NCBI GenBank assembly: GCA_038230895.1 | Contig: JBBRMJ010000003.1 | Span: forward strand, 1-64,000 | DNA: 64,000 bases | Reading direction: 5' to 3' | Source: JAJXTN01 sp038230895 | GTDB taxonomy: Bacteria > Patescibacteriota > Saccharimonadia > Saccharimonadales > UBA4665 | In this document: one piece after another, positions 25,970 through 35,900 of the stretch | How positions within the stretch are numbered: position 1 is the stretch's first letter | How the letters are laid out: every line of letters begins with the position of its first letter | Notes under the pieces: model-generated | Databases searched by the model: none | What the model was told of the DNA's origin: nothing | What the model saw: only the letters and a program-made list of their open reading frames with translations | Program-made: the position numbers and the translations under genes

Positions 25970-26016
25970 CATACCAGAACCTTACAATTTAGATAAGTAA
26001 CAGAGAGGAGTCCAAT

Positions 26017-27183
26017 ATGGACTTAGATATGAAACAACTGGCCGTCGCCATCCGGACGATTGCCGAAGAGAAAAATTTACCAGAGGACGCCGTTAAGGAG
26101 GTCGTCGAGCAGGCTTTGGCTGCTGCCTATCGCCGTGATTATGGTGACCGCGAACAGGAAATTCGTGTAACCATGAACCTCAACACCGGTGACGTAGATG
26201 CTTACGTAACCAAAGAGATTGTCGAAACCGTCGACAATGAGGCTTTTGAAATCAGCGTCAAGGATGCCAGTGTCATGCGCAAGAACGCCAAAGTTGGTGA
26301 GACGATCGAACTCCACGAAAAAGCTCGTGAATTTGGCCGTGTCGCTGCCCAGACCGCCAAGCAAGTCATCTTGCAGCGTCTTCGCGAAGCTGAGCGCGAA
26401 ATTGTGATGACTGAATACGAAGATAAGATCGGTACGGTCATCAATGCCACCGTTGCGCGCGTCGAAGGCAATATTGTTCGCATCGACCTCGGTAAAGCCC
26501 AAGGTATCATGCCTCGTAGCGAACAAATCCAAGGTGAGCGATACTACCCCGGCCAGCGCCTCAAAGTCTTTCTGAAAGATGTCGAGCGTGGCTTCCGTGG
26601 CCCGCAACTCGTCGTCAGCCGTGGCAATAAAGAGTTTATTGAATGGCTATTCCGCGGTGAAGTCCCCGAGATGGAGAGCGGCGCAGTGGAGATTAAAACT
26701 ATTGCTCGTGAAGCAGGTGTTCGTAGTAAGATCGCAGTTGCCAGCAATGTGCCTGGTGTTGACCCTGTCGGTACATTCGTCGGCGGTCATGGTACACGCG
26801 TGAACGCTGTCGTTAGCGAAGTCGGCGAACAGGAGAAGATCGACATCATCGTTTGGAAAGAAGATTCAGCTGAATTTATCGCTGAGGCCTTGAGCCCTAC
26901 CAAGGTCGCCAAGGTCATCCTCGACGAGAAGAACAAGAAAGCTCGCGTCATCGTCCCCGAAGACCAACTGAGCATTGCCATCGGTAAAAGCGGTCAAAAC
27001 GTCCGCTTGGCCAGCAAACTGAGTGGCTATGAACTCGATATCGAAGCCGAGAAAGTCAGCGACACCAGCGGGTCGACTGAAGGCAAAATCGAAACCACCG
27101 AACTCCCTAAGGTCCCCAAGCTCAAGAAGAAGAGTGACCTCGAAAATTCTCTCCTGGAAGCCATCGAAGAACACGGCGAGTAA
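26017..27183 (+). CDS. nusA: Transcription termination/antitermination factor NusA
   Basis: NusA binds RNA polymerase and modulates pausing and termination. The 388-residue protein has the N-terminal polymerase-binding domain (1-125), an S1 domain (about 135-200; GTVINATVARVEGNIVRIDLG) and two KH domains (about 205-350; GFRGPQLVVSR, PVGTFVGGHG, IAIGKSGQNVRLAS). A short charged tail follows and there are no acidic repeats, as in most non-proteobacteria. GAGAGGAG precedes the ATG. The leader carries a promoter-terminator pair that points to attenuation. Confidence 0.97.
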   Translation: MDLDMKQLAVAIRTIAEEKNLPEDAVKEVVEQALAAAYRRDYGDREQEIRVTMNLNTGDVDAYVTKEIVETVDNEAFEISVKDASVMRKNAKVGETIELHEKAREFGRVAAQTAKQVILQRLREAEREIVMTEYEDKIGTVINATVARVEGNIVRIDLGKAQGIMPRSEQIQGERYYPGQRLKVFLKDVERGFRGPQLVVSRGNKEFIEWLFRGEVPEMESGAVEIKTIAREAGVRSKIAVASNVPGVDPVGTFVGGHGTRVNAVVSEVGEQEKIDIIVWKEDSAEFIAEALSPTKVAKVILDEKNKKARVIVPEDQLSIAIGKSGQNVRLASKLSGYELDIEAEKVSDTSGSTEGKIETTELPKVPKLKKKSDLENSLLEAIEEHGE

Positions 27184-27265
27184 AGGAGCGAAGTAGTCTC
27201 TTAGGTCGAACGGTTGTTTGCAGTTCGTTTGAGTGCGACGTCAACAGTGCCGCCAGTACTGGTAT

Positions 27266-27294
27266 TTGTCATTAATTACTAATAGTTGTATAAT
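27266..27294 (+). promoter_or_regulatory. Promoter before the small gene at 27335
   Basis: TTGTCA (27266-27271), 17 bases, TATAAT (27289-27294). The leader is about 35 bases and contains GAGAGG before the ATG. Confidence 0.7.
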
Positions 27295-27334
27295 ACTAAC
27301 TATTAATAACAATTTGCTGCTTTGAGAGGCGCTA

Positions 27335-27673
27335 ATGAGCCCAGACAAAAAACGACCGGGTGGCCTTCGACTAGAGACTCTCGGCGAACATACTACTGTT
27401 GCAGAAGCTGAGCGAGAACTTGTCGCTGTGATGGAAGCCGAACCAACCCCTTTGGCTCAACCCCTGGCTACTACGATCCAATTCGTCGAAAACATGGGCG
27501 CTCAGATGCCACCCGAGTACGGTATCGTCAGCCGTTTTGATGAAGTACAAGCAGATCTAATTCTGCTTATCCTCGGTTTCGCCGCCAATAACAGCACAGA
27601 CTTATTGCTATCCACTCACGCCCATTCGATGTTGACCGATTATATCCCAAAAGGTGGTGTTATTAAGCGCTAG
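27335..27673 (+). CDS. Small hypothetical protein
   Basis: A 112-residue soluble protein with no family I recognise. It has a charged N-terminus, then two likely helices (PLAQPLATTIQFVENMG and DEVQADLILLILGFAAN). It has its own good promoter and a ribosome-binding site and lies between nusA and clpC, transcribed in the same direction. Codon use matches neighbours. Function is unknown. Confidence 0.65.
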   Translation: MSPDKKRPGGLRLETLGEHTTVAEAERELVAVMEAEPTPLAQPLATTIQFVENMGAQMPPEYGIVSRFDEVQADLILLILGFAANNSTDLLLSTHAHSMLTDYIPKGGVIKR

Positions 27674-27765
27674 CCCACCTACAGGGCGCCAGCTCACATC
27701 AATTGCACCAATTGGGTGAGATTCAGTCCATAGGAATAAAACGGACGATGTAGGAAATGCCATTG

Positions 27766-27802
27766 TTGGCACTCTTGACTGCCGAGTGCTAAATGCTATT
27801 AT
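27766..27802 (+). promoter_or_regulatory. CIRCE operator and promoter of clpC
   Basis: TTGGCACTC (27766-27774), 9-base spacer, GAGTGCTAA (27784-27792): this is the CIRCE element bound by the heat-shock repressor HrcA, with one mismatch to consensus. The spacer contains the -35 TTGACT (27775-27780), which is followed after 16 bases by TATTAT (27797-27802). Repressor binding would block the promoter. Confidence 0.9.
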
Positions 27803-27877
27803 GGATGTAGGCTTTTCTATTTTTCGTCGCCTCACAAGCCGGCCATTATAAAACTCTAAAAAAGAGGAGACAAACCT

Positions 27878-30358
27878 ATGATGCCAAACAGTCCAGATTT
27901 CCAAGAATTTCTGAATCACCTCACTAACAATGCACTGAACAGCTTGAAGCACGCTGATGCCATCGCGCGCAGCTTTGGTTCGGCTTATGTCGGTACCGAA
28001 CACTTATTACTTGGCCTGTTGGCCCAGGATGGCAGCATGGCTTCAAAGATTCTCGAAGGCACTGGTATCACCTTAGACCGTGCCCGGTTGGCCTTGAATC
28101 TAACACCGAAAACACTGGTCATTAATGTTGGCGCCAAAGGACTGAGCGAGACCGCTAAATTGACGCTCAAAATGGCTTATGACGTGGCACAGGATTACAG
28201 TCAGGAATACTGTGGTACCGAACACATTCTCTACAGCATACTCAGCCAGAAAAACGCCCGCGCTACTATCTTATTACGTGACATGAATGTCAATGTTGAC
28301 ACCCTGAACGCCGAGCTGGAGCAATTCCTCAATCGACAGCAGTACGAGGATGGTGAAACTGGTACTGAAGGCCGTCGACGCGGTGCCAAGAAAACTAAAA
28401 AGACCGCGCTGGATTTCTTTGGTACCGATCTGACCGCTCAAGCTCGGGACGACAAGCTCGACCCAGTCGTTGGCCGCGATAATCAAATTCGCCGTTTAAT
28501 CACCATACTGAATCGCCGCACCAAGAACAACCCTGTACTAATTGGAGAGCCGGGCGTCGGTAAAACCGCCATCGTCGAGGGCCTCGCCCAACGTATCATC
28601 GCTGAAGACGTGCCCGATAGCTTGATTGATAAGCGCATTATTATGCTCGACCTGGCTGGCATGATTGCCGGTACCAAGTACCGTGGTGAATTTGAAGAGC
28701 GGCTGAAGAAAGTCATGGCTGAGCTCGAGAAAGACAACAAGGCCATCGTGTTCATCGACGAATTACATCTGATCGTCGGTGCTGGCGCTGCTGAGGGTGC
28801 CATGGACGCTGGCAACATCTTGAAACCAGCTCTGGCCCGAGGCCGAATCCAGGTCGTCGGTGCCACCACTACGAACGAATACACTAAACATATCGAGAAA
28901 GACGCAGCCCTAGAGCGCCGTTTCCAGCCCATCCAAGTGCCAGAAACTACTCCAGCCGAGACCCTGGCAATACTGAAAGGTTTGCGCAAACATTACGAAG
29001 CCTTCCACGGTGTTAAATTGAGCGACGAAGTCCTGGAAGATGCCGTCACGCTGGCTAAGCGCTATATCAACGACCGTTTCATGCCCGACAAAGCCATCGA
29101 CCTCATTGACGAAACTTCCGCTCACCTTCGGGTTGATAAGGGGAAAACCAGTCCCGAAGTCCGCAAATTACAGAAGGAAATGAAACTGATCAACACCCGT
29201 ATCGACGAAGCCGTTGATGCTGAGGATTATGAAAAAGCCGCCCAGTACAAGACTCGCGCGAGCCAAATTAGTGACGAATTGACGAAATTACAGGCTGATA
29301 CGAAACAAGCGAAGCGTCTGACCGTCACCAGTGAAGACCTGGCTGATGTGGTGGCACGTATGACTGGCGTGCCAGTTAAGAAGGTTATCCGGAGCGAGGC
29401 CAAGTATTTACTGACTTTAGAAAAGACCCTTTCGAAGCATGTGATCGGCCAGGATGAGGCCGTCACCGCTGTTTCCAAGGCTATCCGCCGCAACCGCAGT
29501 GGTATTGGTAGTGACAAACGACCAATTGGCTCGTTCATTTTCCTTGGTCCAACGGGGGTCGGAAAGACCGAATTAGCCCGTGTCCTTGCTCGTGAATTCT
29601 TCGGCAGCGAGAATAATCTGGTCAAGATTGATATGAGTGAATTTGGCGAGCACCACAATGTCTCGCGTTTGGTTGGCGCCCCAGCCGGGTACGTCGGCTA
29701 CGATGAAGGCGGCCAGTTAACTGATAAAATTCGTCGCCAACCATACAGCCTGGTGCTCTTCGACGAGATCGAAAAAGCTCACCCTGATGTTTTCAACATG
29801 CTACTCCAGATGTTAGAAGATGGTTATCTGACTGACGCGAAGGGCCGACGCATCGACTTTACGAACACCATCGTCATTATGACCAGTAACATCGGTGCCA
29901 ATAAATTGCAGAAAGAGGCCAACCTCGGTTTCCACGCCACCAAGGCTGGTGATTTGAAGGATCTCGATGCTTTACACGAGACCAACAAGTCACACGTCCA
30001 GGACGAATTGAAGAAAATGCTCCGCCCAGAGCTACTGAACCGGATTGATAAGACTATTGTTTTCCGAGCGCTAACCCAAAAAGACATCTATAAAATCATT
30101 GATTTACAGATTGATGACCTCAAAGCTCGCTTACAGCGCAAGGGACTGAGCGTTCAGCTGAACGCTGGTGCTAAGCAGTATCTGATAGAACATGGCTACG
30201 ATGCCCACAATGGGGTCAGGCCACTGCGACGTCTGATTCAAGAAACCATCGAAGATCACCTGGCGCTCGAGCTGCTCGATGACAAGTACGTCAAAGGTGA
30301 TATTATTCAAGTAGCAGCCAAAAACGGCTCGCTTGCCTATGTCACTACGAACGAATAA
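27878..30358 (+). CDS. clpC: AAA+ unfoldase ClpC
   Basis: ClpC unfolds proteins and feeds them to ClpP. The 826-residue protein has the Clp-N double repeat (1-145), a Lys/Arg-rich linker, AAA1 (Walker A GEPGVGKTAIVEG, Walker B IVFIDELH), a short middle domain with a UVR-like motif (DEAVDAEDYEKAAQYK), and AAA2 (GPTGVGKTELARVLA, LVLFDEIEKAHPDV) with a D2 C-terminal part. The UVR motif and length identify ClpC rather than ClpB. GAGGAG precedes ATG 27878; a second ATG follows directly. Expression is predicted to be HrcA-controlled. Confidence 0.96.
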   Translation: MMPNSPDFQEFLNHLTNNALNSLKHADAIARSFGSAYVGTEHLLLGLLAQDGSMASKILEGTGITLDRARLALNLTPKTLVINVGAKGLSETAKLTLKMAYDVAQDYSQEYCGTEHILYSILSQKNARATILLRDMNVNVDTLNAELEQFLNRQQYEDGETGTEGRRRGAKKTKKTALDFFGTDLTAQARDDKLDPVVGRDNQIRRLITILNRRTKNNPVLIGEPGVGKTAIVEGLAQRIIAEDVPDSLIDKRIIMLDLAGMIAGTKYRGEFEERLKKVMAELEKDNKAIVFIDELHLIVGAGAAEGAMDAGNILKPALARGRIQVVGATTTNEYTKHIEKDAALERRFQPIQVPETTPAETLAILKGLRKHYEAFHGVKLSDEVLEDAVTLAKRYINDRFMPDKAIDLIDETSAHLRVDKGKTSPEVRKLQKEMKLINTRIDEAVDAEDYEKAAQYKTRASQISDELTKLQADTKQAKRLTVTSEDLADVVARMTGVPVKKVIRSEAKYLLTLEKTLSKHVIGQDEAVTAVSKAIRRNRSGIGSDKRPIGSFIFLGPTGVGKTELARVLAREFFGSENNLVKIDMSEFGEHHNVSRLVGAPAGYVGYDEGGQLTDKIRRQPYSLVLFDEIEKAHPDVFNMLLQMLEDGYLTDAKGRRIDFTNTIVIMTSNIGANKLQKEANLGFHATKAGDLKDLDALHETNKSHVQDELKKMLRPELLNRIDKTIVFRALTQKDIYKIIDLQIDDLKARLQRKGLSVQLNAGAKQYLIEHGYDAHNGVRPLRRLIQETIEDHLALELLDDKYVKGDIIQVAAKNGSLAYVTTNE

Positions 30359-31463
30359 AAAACAAGCTAAACACCCCTTAGGTGATAAAAAAGCGGCAAA
30401 GGCGCTCGACAAAGCCCACCTTGATAAAGCGGCACTCGATACTGCCTACATCGAGGCCGTAGCTCGTGAAGCGAATCGCCGTAAACGCCGTCGCAGTCGG
30501 CAGCGTGTAGTTCTGGTTTTTCTCTTGGTCTGTATTGCTACGACGGTCAGCGCGCTAATAGAACGCCAAAACTTGACTGATTGGTGGCGCCTCAAGCATT
30601 ACAATGCGCCGCAGGAGGTGGCGCAGCTCGCCGTGCAGGACGGCATGACCTCGTATGCGCGTAAGGTGTTCTACGTCAACCGACCGAACATTATCGCCCG
30701 CTCCAGTTTCGGTAGTTCCTGTCCAAACGATGGTGGCGAACAAACGATTGTCCTCGGCTGCTATCATAGCGGGCAGAGTGGCATTGATCTACTTCACGTC
30801 AGCGATCCTTTGCTCAATGGCGTCGAACAGGTAACCGCCGCCCACGAGATGTTACACGCTGCGTACGAACGACTGAGTACCGGTGAACGACAGCGCATTG
30901 ATGGCTTGCTTCAGGCATATTATGCGCACGATTTACACGACCCTCGTATTCTCAGTACCATCGCCACCTACAAGAAAAGCGAGCCACATGATGTCGTCAA
31001 TGAAATGCATTCGGTGTTTGGTACAGAGGTGAAGACATTGCCGGCGTCACTGGAGAATTATTACAAACGCTACTTCGTCAGTCGCGCAGAGGTAGTCGCC
31101 AACGCCGACAAATATCAGGCACAATTCACCTCGAGACAGACTATTGTGGCGCAGAATGATGCAACACTAGCCAGCTTAAAGATCAAGATCAACGATCGAG
31201 AAGCTGATCTGAAGACCAAACTAAACAGTATTAATAACCAGCAGGCGATACTCTTGAAGTTACGCAGCTCGAATGTGCCCGCTTACAACGCGACCGTGCC
31301 CGGCTACAATCAGCAAGTCGACGCCTACAATCGGGAGGCCGATGGCGTGCAAAGTTTCATAGATCAGTTTAACCAACTAGTCATTAGCCGCAACAAGGTG
31401 GCACTCGAGGAAGATCAGCTGGTTAAGGAATTATTACCGGCGGCGGCGCAGCTTAACAAATAA
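30339..31463 (+). CDS. Membrane-anchored HExxH putative metallopeptidase
   Basis: A 374-residue protein with a very basic cytoplasmic N-terminus (about 1-56), one membrane helix (57-73), then an outward domain. This domain has two Cys (128 and 141) and TAAHEMLHAAYE, an HExxH zinc motif at 169-173. Glu222 in VVNEMHSVFGTE may be the third ligand, as in gluzincins. The C-terminal 130 residues form a long coiled coil (AQNDATLASLKIKI onward). It is likely a surface protease or adhesin-like protein. It overlaps the clpC end by 20 bases; ATG 30339 is preferred to a TTG two codons upstream. Confidence 0.75.
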   Translation: MSLRTNKKQAKHPLGDKKAAKALDKAHLDKAALDTAYIEAVAREANRRKRRRSRQRVVLVFLLVCIATTVSALIERQNLTDWWRLKHYNAPQEVAQLAVQDGMTSYARKVFYVNRPNIIARSSFGSSCPNDGGEQTIVLGCYHSGQSGIDLLHVSDPLLNGVEQVTAAHEMLHAAYERLSTGERQRIDGLLQAYYAHDLHDPRILSTIATYKKSEPHDVVNEMHSVFGTEVKTLPASLENYYKRYFVSRAEVVANADKYQAQFTSRQTIVAQNDATLASLKIKINDREADLKTKLNSINNQQAILLKLRSSNVPAYNATVPGYNQQVDAYNREADGVQSFIDQFNQLVISRNKVALEEDQLVKELLPAAAQLNK

Positions 31464-31504
31464 TTAATCTACCAGTGTTAGACTGAGAGTATAAAGGAGC
31501 GTCT

Positions 31505-32869
31505 GTGGCAAAACGAAATAGTCGATATGTCTGTAGCAGTTGTGGGAACGCCACTGGTAGTTGGAGCGGCAAATGTCCGCAATGTGGCGAGTGGAATACG
31601 CTGAGCGAGCAATTGACAGCCGCTACCATCGCCGGCAGCGTCGCGAGTGGTCGGGTCTTGACCTCGGAATCGGTTGCCACTTCTGTGAAAGCTGATCAGC
31701 CACGGCTGGTTACCGGCATGTCCGAGGTCGATGACGTCTTCGGTGGCGGCATCGTCGCTGGTAGCGTCAATCTGATTGCTGGCCAACCGGGCATCGGTAA
31801 GAGCACGTTATTATTGCAATTAGCCTACCTCCTTGCGGAGTCTGTGCCGGTGTTATATATCAGCGGCGAAGAATCCTTGCATCAAATTGGGTTACGGGCC
31901 CAGCGACTGGGCGCGGTACGCAAGGAGCTGCAATTGGCGACTAGTAGCTCGGCCGATGATATTGCCGCCACCATTGCCAGTGGTGCCTACAGTATCGTCA
32001 TTGTCGACTCTATCCAGACCGTCACTTGCAGTGCCATCGCCTCAGCGGCTGGCACCGTCTCACAGATTACCAATAGTACTCAGCTCCTGACTTTGGCCGC
32101 CAAGCAAAGCAATACGGCGATTATACTGGTTGGCCATGTCACCAAAGAAGGCGCGATCGCCGGGCCAAAAGTATTAGAGCACGTCGTTGATGTCGTATTG
32201 CAGCTGGAAGGTGATCGCTACGGCGGCTTTAAGGTGCTCAGGGCTATCAAGAACCGCTTTGGGTCAACAAATGAGGCAGGTATCTTCGAAATGGTCGAAA
32301 CCGGCCTCCAGCCCGTCCTCAATCCGTCTGCGGCACTGCTCGCTGAACGACAGGTGAGTGATGGCTCGATTGTGTTAGCGACGCTTGAAGGTACAAGACC
32401 TTTGTTGGTCGAAGTCCAGGCCCTCGTTAATCCCACGAGTTATGGATATCCCAAAAGAGCCGCCAGCGGCTTTGACCTCAATCGACTCAATCTGCTAGTT
32501 GCCATGCTAGAGCGCCGTACCAAGCTGACCCTGGCAGACAAAGATATCTATATTAATATCGTTGGGGGCATGCAGATCCGTGAACCGGCGGCTGATCTCG
32601 CAATCTGCCTAGCGATTGGTTCAGCGGCTAAGGGCCTGCAACTCAAACAAAATGCCGTGGTTTTCGGCGAGGTCGGCCTCAGTGGGGAAGTTCGGCATGT
32701 GCCGAACGCTGACAAACGTCTGGCTGAAGCCAAAAAACTTGGCTTCGACGGTGGCATCGGTCCGATCCAAAGAGGTGGTAAAAAACTTCCGGGGCTGCAC
32801 GGCGTCAGTGACGTCCGCAGTTCATTGAACCAGTTCTTGGAAAAAGACTACTTCTTCGCGCCTAGCTAG
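31505..32869 (+). CDS. radA: DNA repair/recombination protein RadA
   Basis: RadA is a RecA-like helicase that promotes branch migration. The 454-residue protein has an N-terminal four-Cys zinc finger (CSSCGNATGSWSGKCPQCG), a RecA core with Walker A GQPGIGKSTLLLQ, the RadA-specific KNRFG motif (AIKNRFGSTNEAG), and a C-terminal Lon-protease-like domain lacking its active site. The start is GTG, with AAAGGAG 9 bases upstream; TATAAA overlaps this, so the leader may be very short. Confidence 0.96.
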   Translation: MAKRNSRYVCSSCGNATGSWSGKCPQCGEWNTLSEQLTAATIAGSVASGRVLTSESVATSVKADQPRLVTGMSEVDDVFGGGIVAGSVNLIAGQPGIGKSTLLLQLAYLLAESVPVLYISGEESLHQIGLRAQRLGAVRKELQLATSSSADDIAATIASGAYSIVIVDSIQTVTCSAIASAAGTVSQITNSTQLLTLAAKQSNTAIILVGHVTKEGAIAGPKVLEHVVDVVLQLEGDRYGGFKVLRAIKNRFGSTNEAGIFEMVETGLQPVLNPSAALLAERQVSDGSIVLATLEGTRPLLVEVQALVNPTSYGYPKRAASGFDLNRLNLLVAMLERRTKLTLADKDIYINIVGGMQIREPAADLAICLAIGSAAKGLQLKQNAVVFGEVGLSGEVRHVPNADKRLAEAKKLGFDGGIGPIQRGGKKLPGLHGVSDVRSSLNQFLEKDYFFAPS

Positions 32870-32902
32870 GAGGCATTGAGTAATTAGTCGGCCATGTGTG
32901 TT

Positions 32903-32933
32903 GCAAACAAACTTCTAAAGAAAAGTGGTTTGC
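32903..32933. terminator. Inverted repeat between convergent radA and PBP genes
   Basis: GCAAAC (32903-32908) pairs with GTTTGC (32928-32933) and the inner ACTT (32911-32914) with AAGT (32923-32926). It sits between two convergent stops and could serve both strands, although neither side has a long T tract. Confidence 0.45.
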
Positions 32934-32936
32934 TCG

Positions 32937-35900
32937 TTAGTTATGCACCGCGCTAAGTGCGGGCGCATCACCAGCAGTATCCTTAACACCAATTGCCGTA
33001 CCGTTTGGTGATGCTGATTTTAGCCCTTGGCAGTTTGTGGTGCCAGCAGGAGCCGTACATAGAGTTAGATTTGTATCAGTACGATACACCGTGAAAGTTC
33101 CACTACTGGCAGCCCCACCGGACCAGGTAAAGTTAACGTTAATCCCCGCTATTTTGCCGTCCAGACTGCTTATTGGTGTGCTTGCTGGCGCTGCCGCTAA
33201 GGTAAAATTTGCACTATCCGTACCTGAGTAGAGGACGCTGTCAGTGACGCTCGCCGACAGATTGCCAGTACCATTGCTGGTTGGAGCGTAGAAGAATGAC
33301 ACTGTACTTGGTGAGTCGCTCACGCTTGATGTTTTAATGACTTGGCCATTGAGCGTGAAGGTGACCGTACCAGGATAGCTCGCATATTGAGGATCTGTTA
33401 AGGCGTGTGTGCCTTGCGTTACCGTGGCGGTGATGGCACAACCCTGGCCACCGTTGTCTGTAGCATCACAAGTATCCGGTACTGTTAGTGTAATTGTCGG
33501 CGGGCTATCGCCGCAGTTGTGAACATTGTCGGTGGCGCCGGCACTTGTCGAGCTAGCGTTGGCATTCTTGTTGAGTGTACCGTTAATGAATTGATCGACG
33601 GAGAAAGCATTGGTGTTGCTATTACCCTCGGTGCTCTTGGCAGCATCTGGTGTACAACTGGTGGCAGTTAAACCGGACACCTTATCAATCACCTGTGAGG
33701 TATTGCCGGTCTTGGCCTGATACCAGTTAGGGTAGACATCGGTGCTCGGGCTGGGCTCGACTGAACCAATACCCACGTGGCTGTGTATTACATAGGCAGC
33801 AGCCACTTTGACCGTTGCTGGCTGTACCCAGTTGATGGGCTTGAGGCTGGCGTGGGCCGCTTCCATTAAGCCGCGAGTAATCGGTTCGGTCATGATTTCC
33901 ATTGCTCCACCGGCCATAGCTTTGTTACGGGTGTGGTAACCAACCCAGCTGACGACGGCATACTGAGTTGACCAACTCGTCATCAGGCCGTCGAAGTTGT
34001 CGTTCGTGGTACCGGTCTTGACGGCAAAGTTCCAGCCATTATCGTGTTGGAATTTGTAGCTGCTTGGTAGGTAGGTGGCATTCGGGTCGCTGAGCATGCT
34101 ATTCATGATGTAAGCGGTATCTTTGTCGACGACTTGGTTGCCTTTTGGCTGCGTCCATTTATAGATACTGTGGCCACTGGCATCAGTGACTGATAGCAGG
34201 AAAGTGCGCGGTATGGCTGTTCCGAGCCGGGCGAGGGTCGCTAAACCATTCACATGGTCATCGAGGTGTAAGAAAGCACCGTCACCGATGGCAGATGATG
34301 GGTAGCACTGTGTCTGGTCTTGGGGCGTCGCATTTGTGAGGTCAGTGCCACTCGCGTAACAATTGTAGGTGTTCTGGTGCTTGCTAGCGAGGTAGGTATT
34401 GTCCATCATGGCGGAAGCAGTACTAATGGTTTTGTTAACTCCGGCTTGGATCATAGCCTTGACCGCTGGCACATTGCGGGAACCGGCGAGGGCATAACGT
34501 AGTGTCACAGGCCCAGGGTAGCGGAAGTCATAATCCCAGAGGCAATTGGCCTTTTTGTCGACCTTCGGACTGTTCTTATTGGTACAGGAGTAGCCTGCGC
34601 CTGTAGTGGGGTCGATAATTGGTCCCTGTGTGTCGTACAGTACCGAACCAGCACCAGCATTCATTCCCTTGTTATTGATGAGTGTCGTGTAGTCGTACGG
34701 TTTGAAGCTAGAGCCCGGTGGTATGAGCACTGAATCGGCGTAATTTATCTGACCGTAGTCTGGTTGCGTGAAGTCCACGCCACCAACCAAGGCTTCAATT
34801 TGACCGGTTGGCACATTCTCGGCGACGGTCGCCTCTTCATCGCCACCATACCGTTTGACGTTCGGCAAGTTCTTGGCGACGATTGCTTCGGCCTTGGTTT
34901 GTAAATCGACGTTGAGTGTCGTGATAACTTTCCAGCCGCCACGTGCCACGAGTGTTTCGCTAAACTTCTGTTTGAGCTCATTCTTGGCGGCCAGTGCAAA
35001 GTAAGGTGCTTTGATATTGTTGTACTTGTTTTCGAGAGGATGCACTAAAGCCAGGACATCAACTTTTTTGGCTGCCATGGCTTGAGCCGGGGTGATGTAG
35101 TGTTGCTTGGCCATTTGATCAAGGATATATTGTTGACGACCTATGAGCGCACCCTGGTTGAAGGTGTTGCCGGCCGCACTATTGAATCGGGTACTTCCAA
35201 ATGGAGAATAGTAGCTGGGCGATTGTGGGATGGCTGCCAACATGGCGGCCTCTGGTAGCGTCAGATCTTTCGCAGAAGTATGGAAGTAATCTTGCGCGGC
35301 TGTTTCCACGCCGTAATCCAGCCCACCATAGGGTGCGATATTGAGGTAGCCAGTCAAGATATCATCTTTGGAATATTGTCGTTCCAGTTCAACCGATAGT
35401 ATCAGCTCTTTTACCTTGCGAGTCACCGTACGGTTACCAGTCCAGTTCTGGTTCAGCTTGACCAGTTGCTGCGTGATGGTCGAGCCACCTTGAACGCCAC
35501 CGCCACCGCCGACGGCATCGTGTACCGCGGCACGCATGATGCCACGGACATCGAAAGCGCCTTCATGGTAGAAACCCTTATCTTCAATGGCGACTGTCGC
35601 TTGCTTGATGTAAGGTGACATTTCGCCAGTTGCGACCGGCGTACGCTTGAGGTCGTTGTAATCTTGCCAGAGGATGACTTTGCCAGTACGGTCGTAATAC
35701 GTGATGCTACCACCGATGTTTCCTGACAGGTCCTTAATTTTAGGTAAATCCTTGCGGAAGTAAGCAAACAGGCCGATAGTCAGGAAGAAACAGACAACGA
35801 TGGAGATGCCAACAATTTTCAGAGCCATGATGCCGCCTTCGCGGCTGAACCAGTACTGGGCGACACGCTTGGGGTGAAGACGGTAGAGTATTCGTTTGAA

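Noticed and set aside
27207..27227. CGAAC...GTTCG stem after nusA as a terminator
   Set aside because: Only five pairs with an 11-base loop and three T residues; too weak to call.
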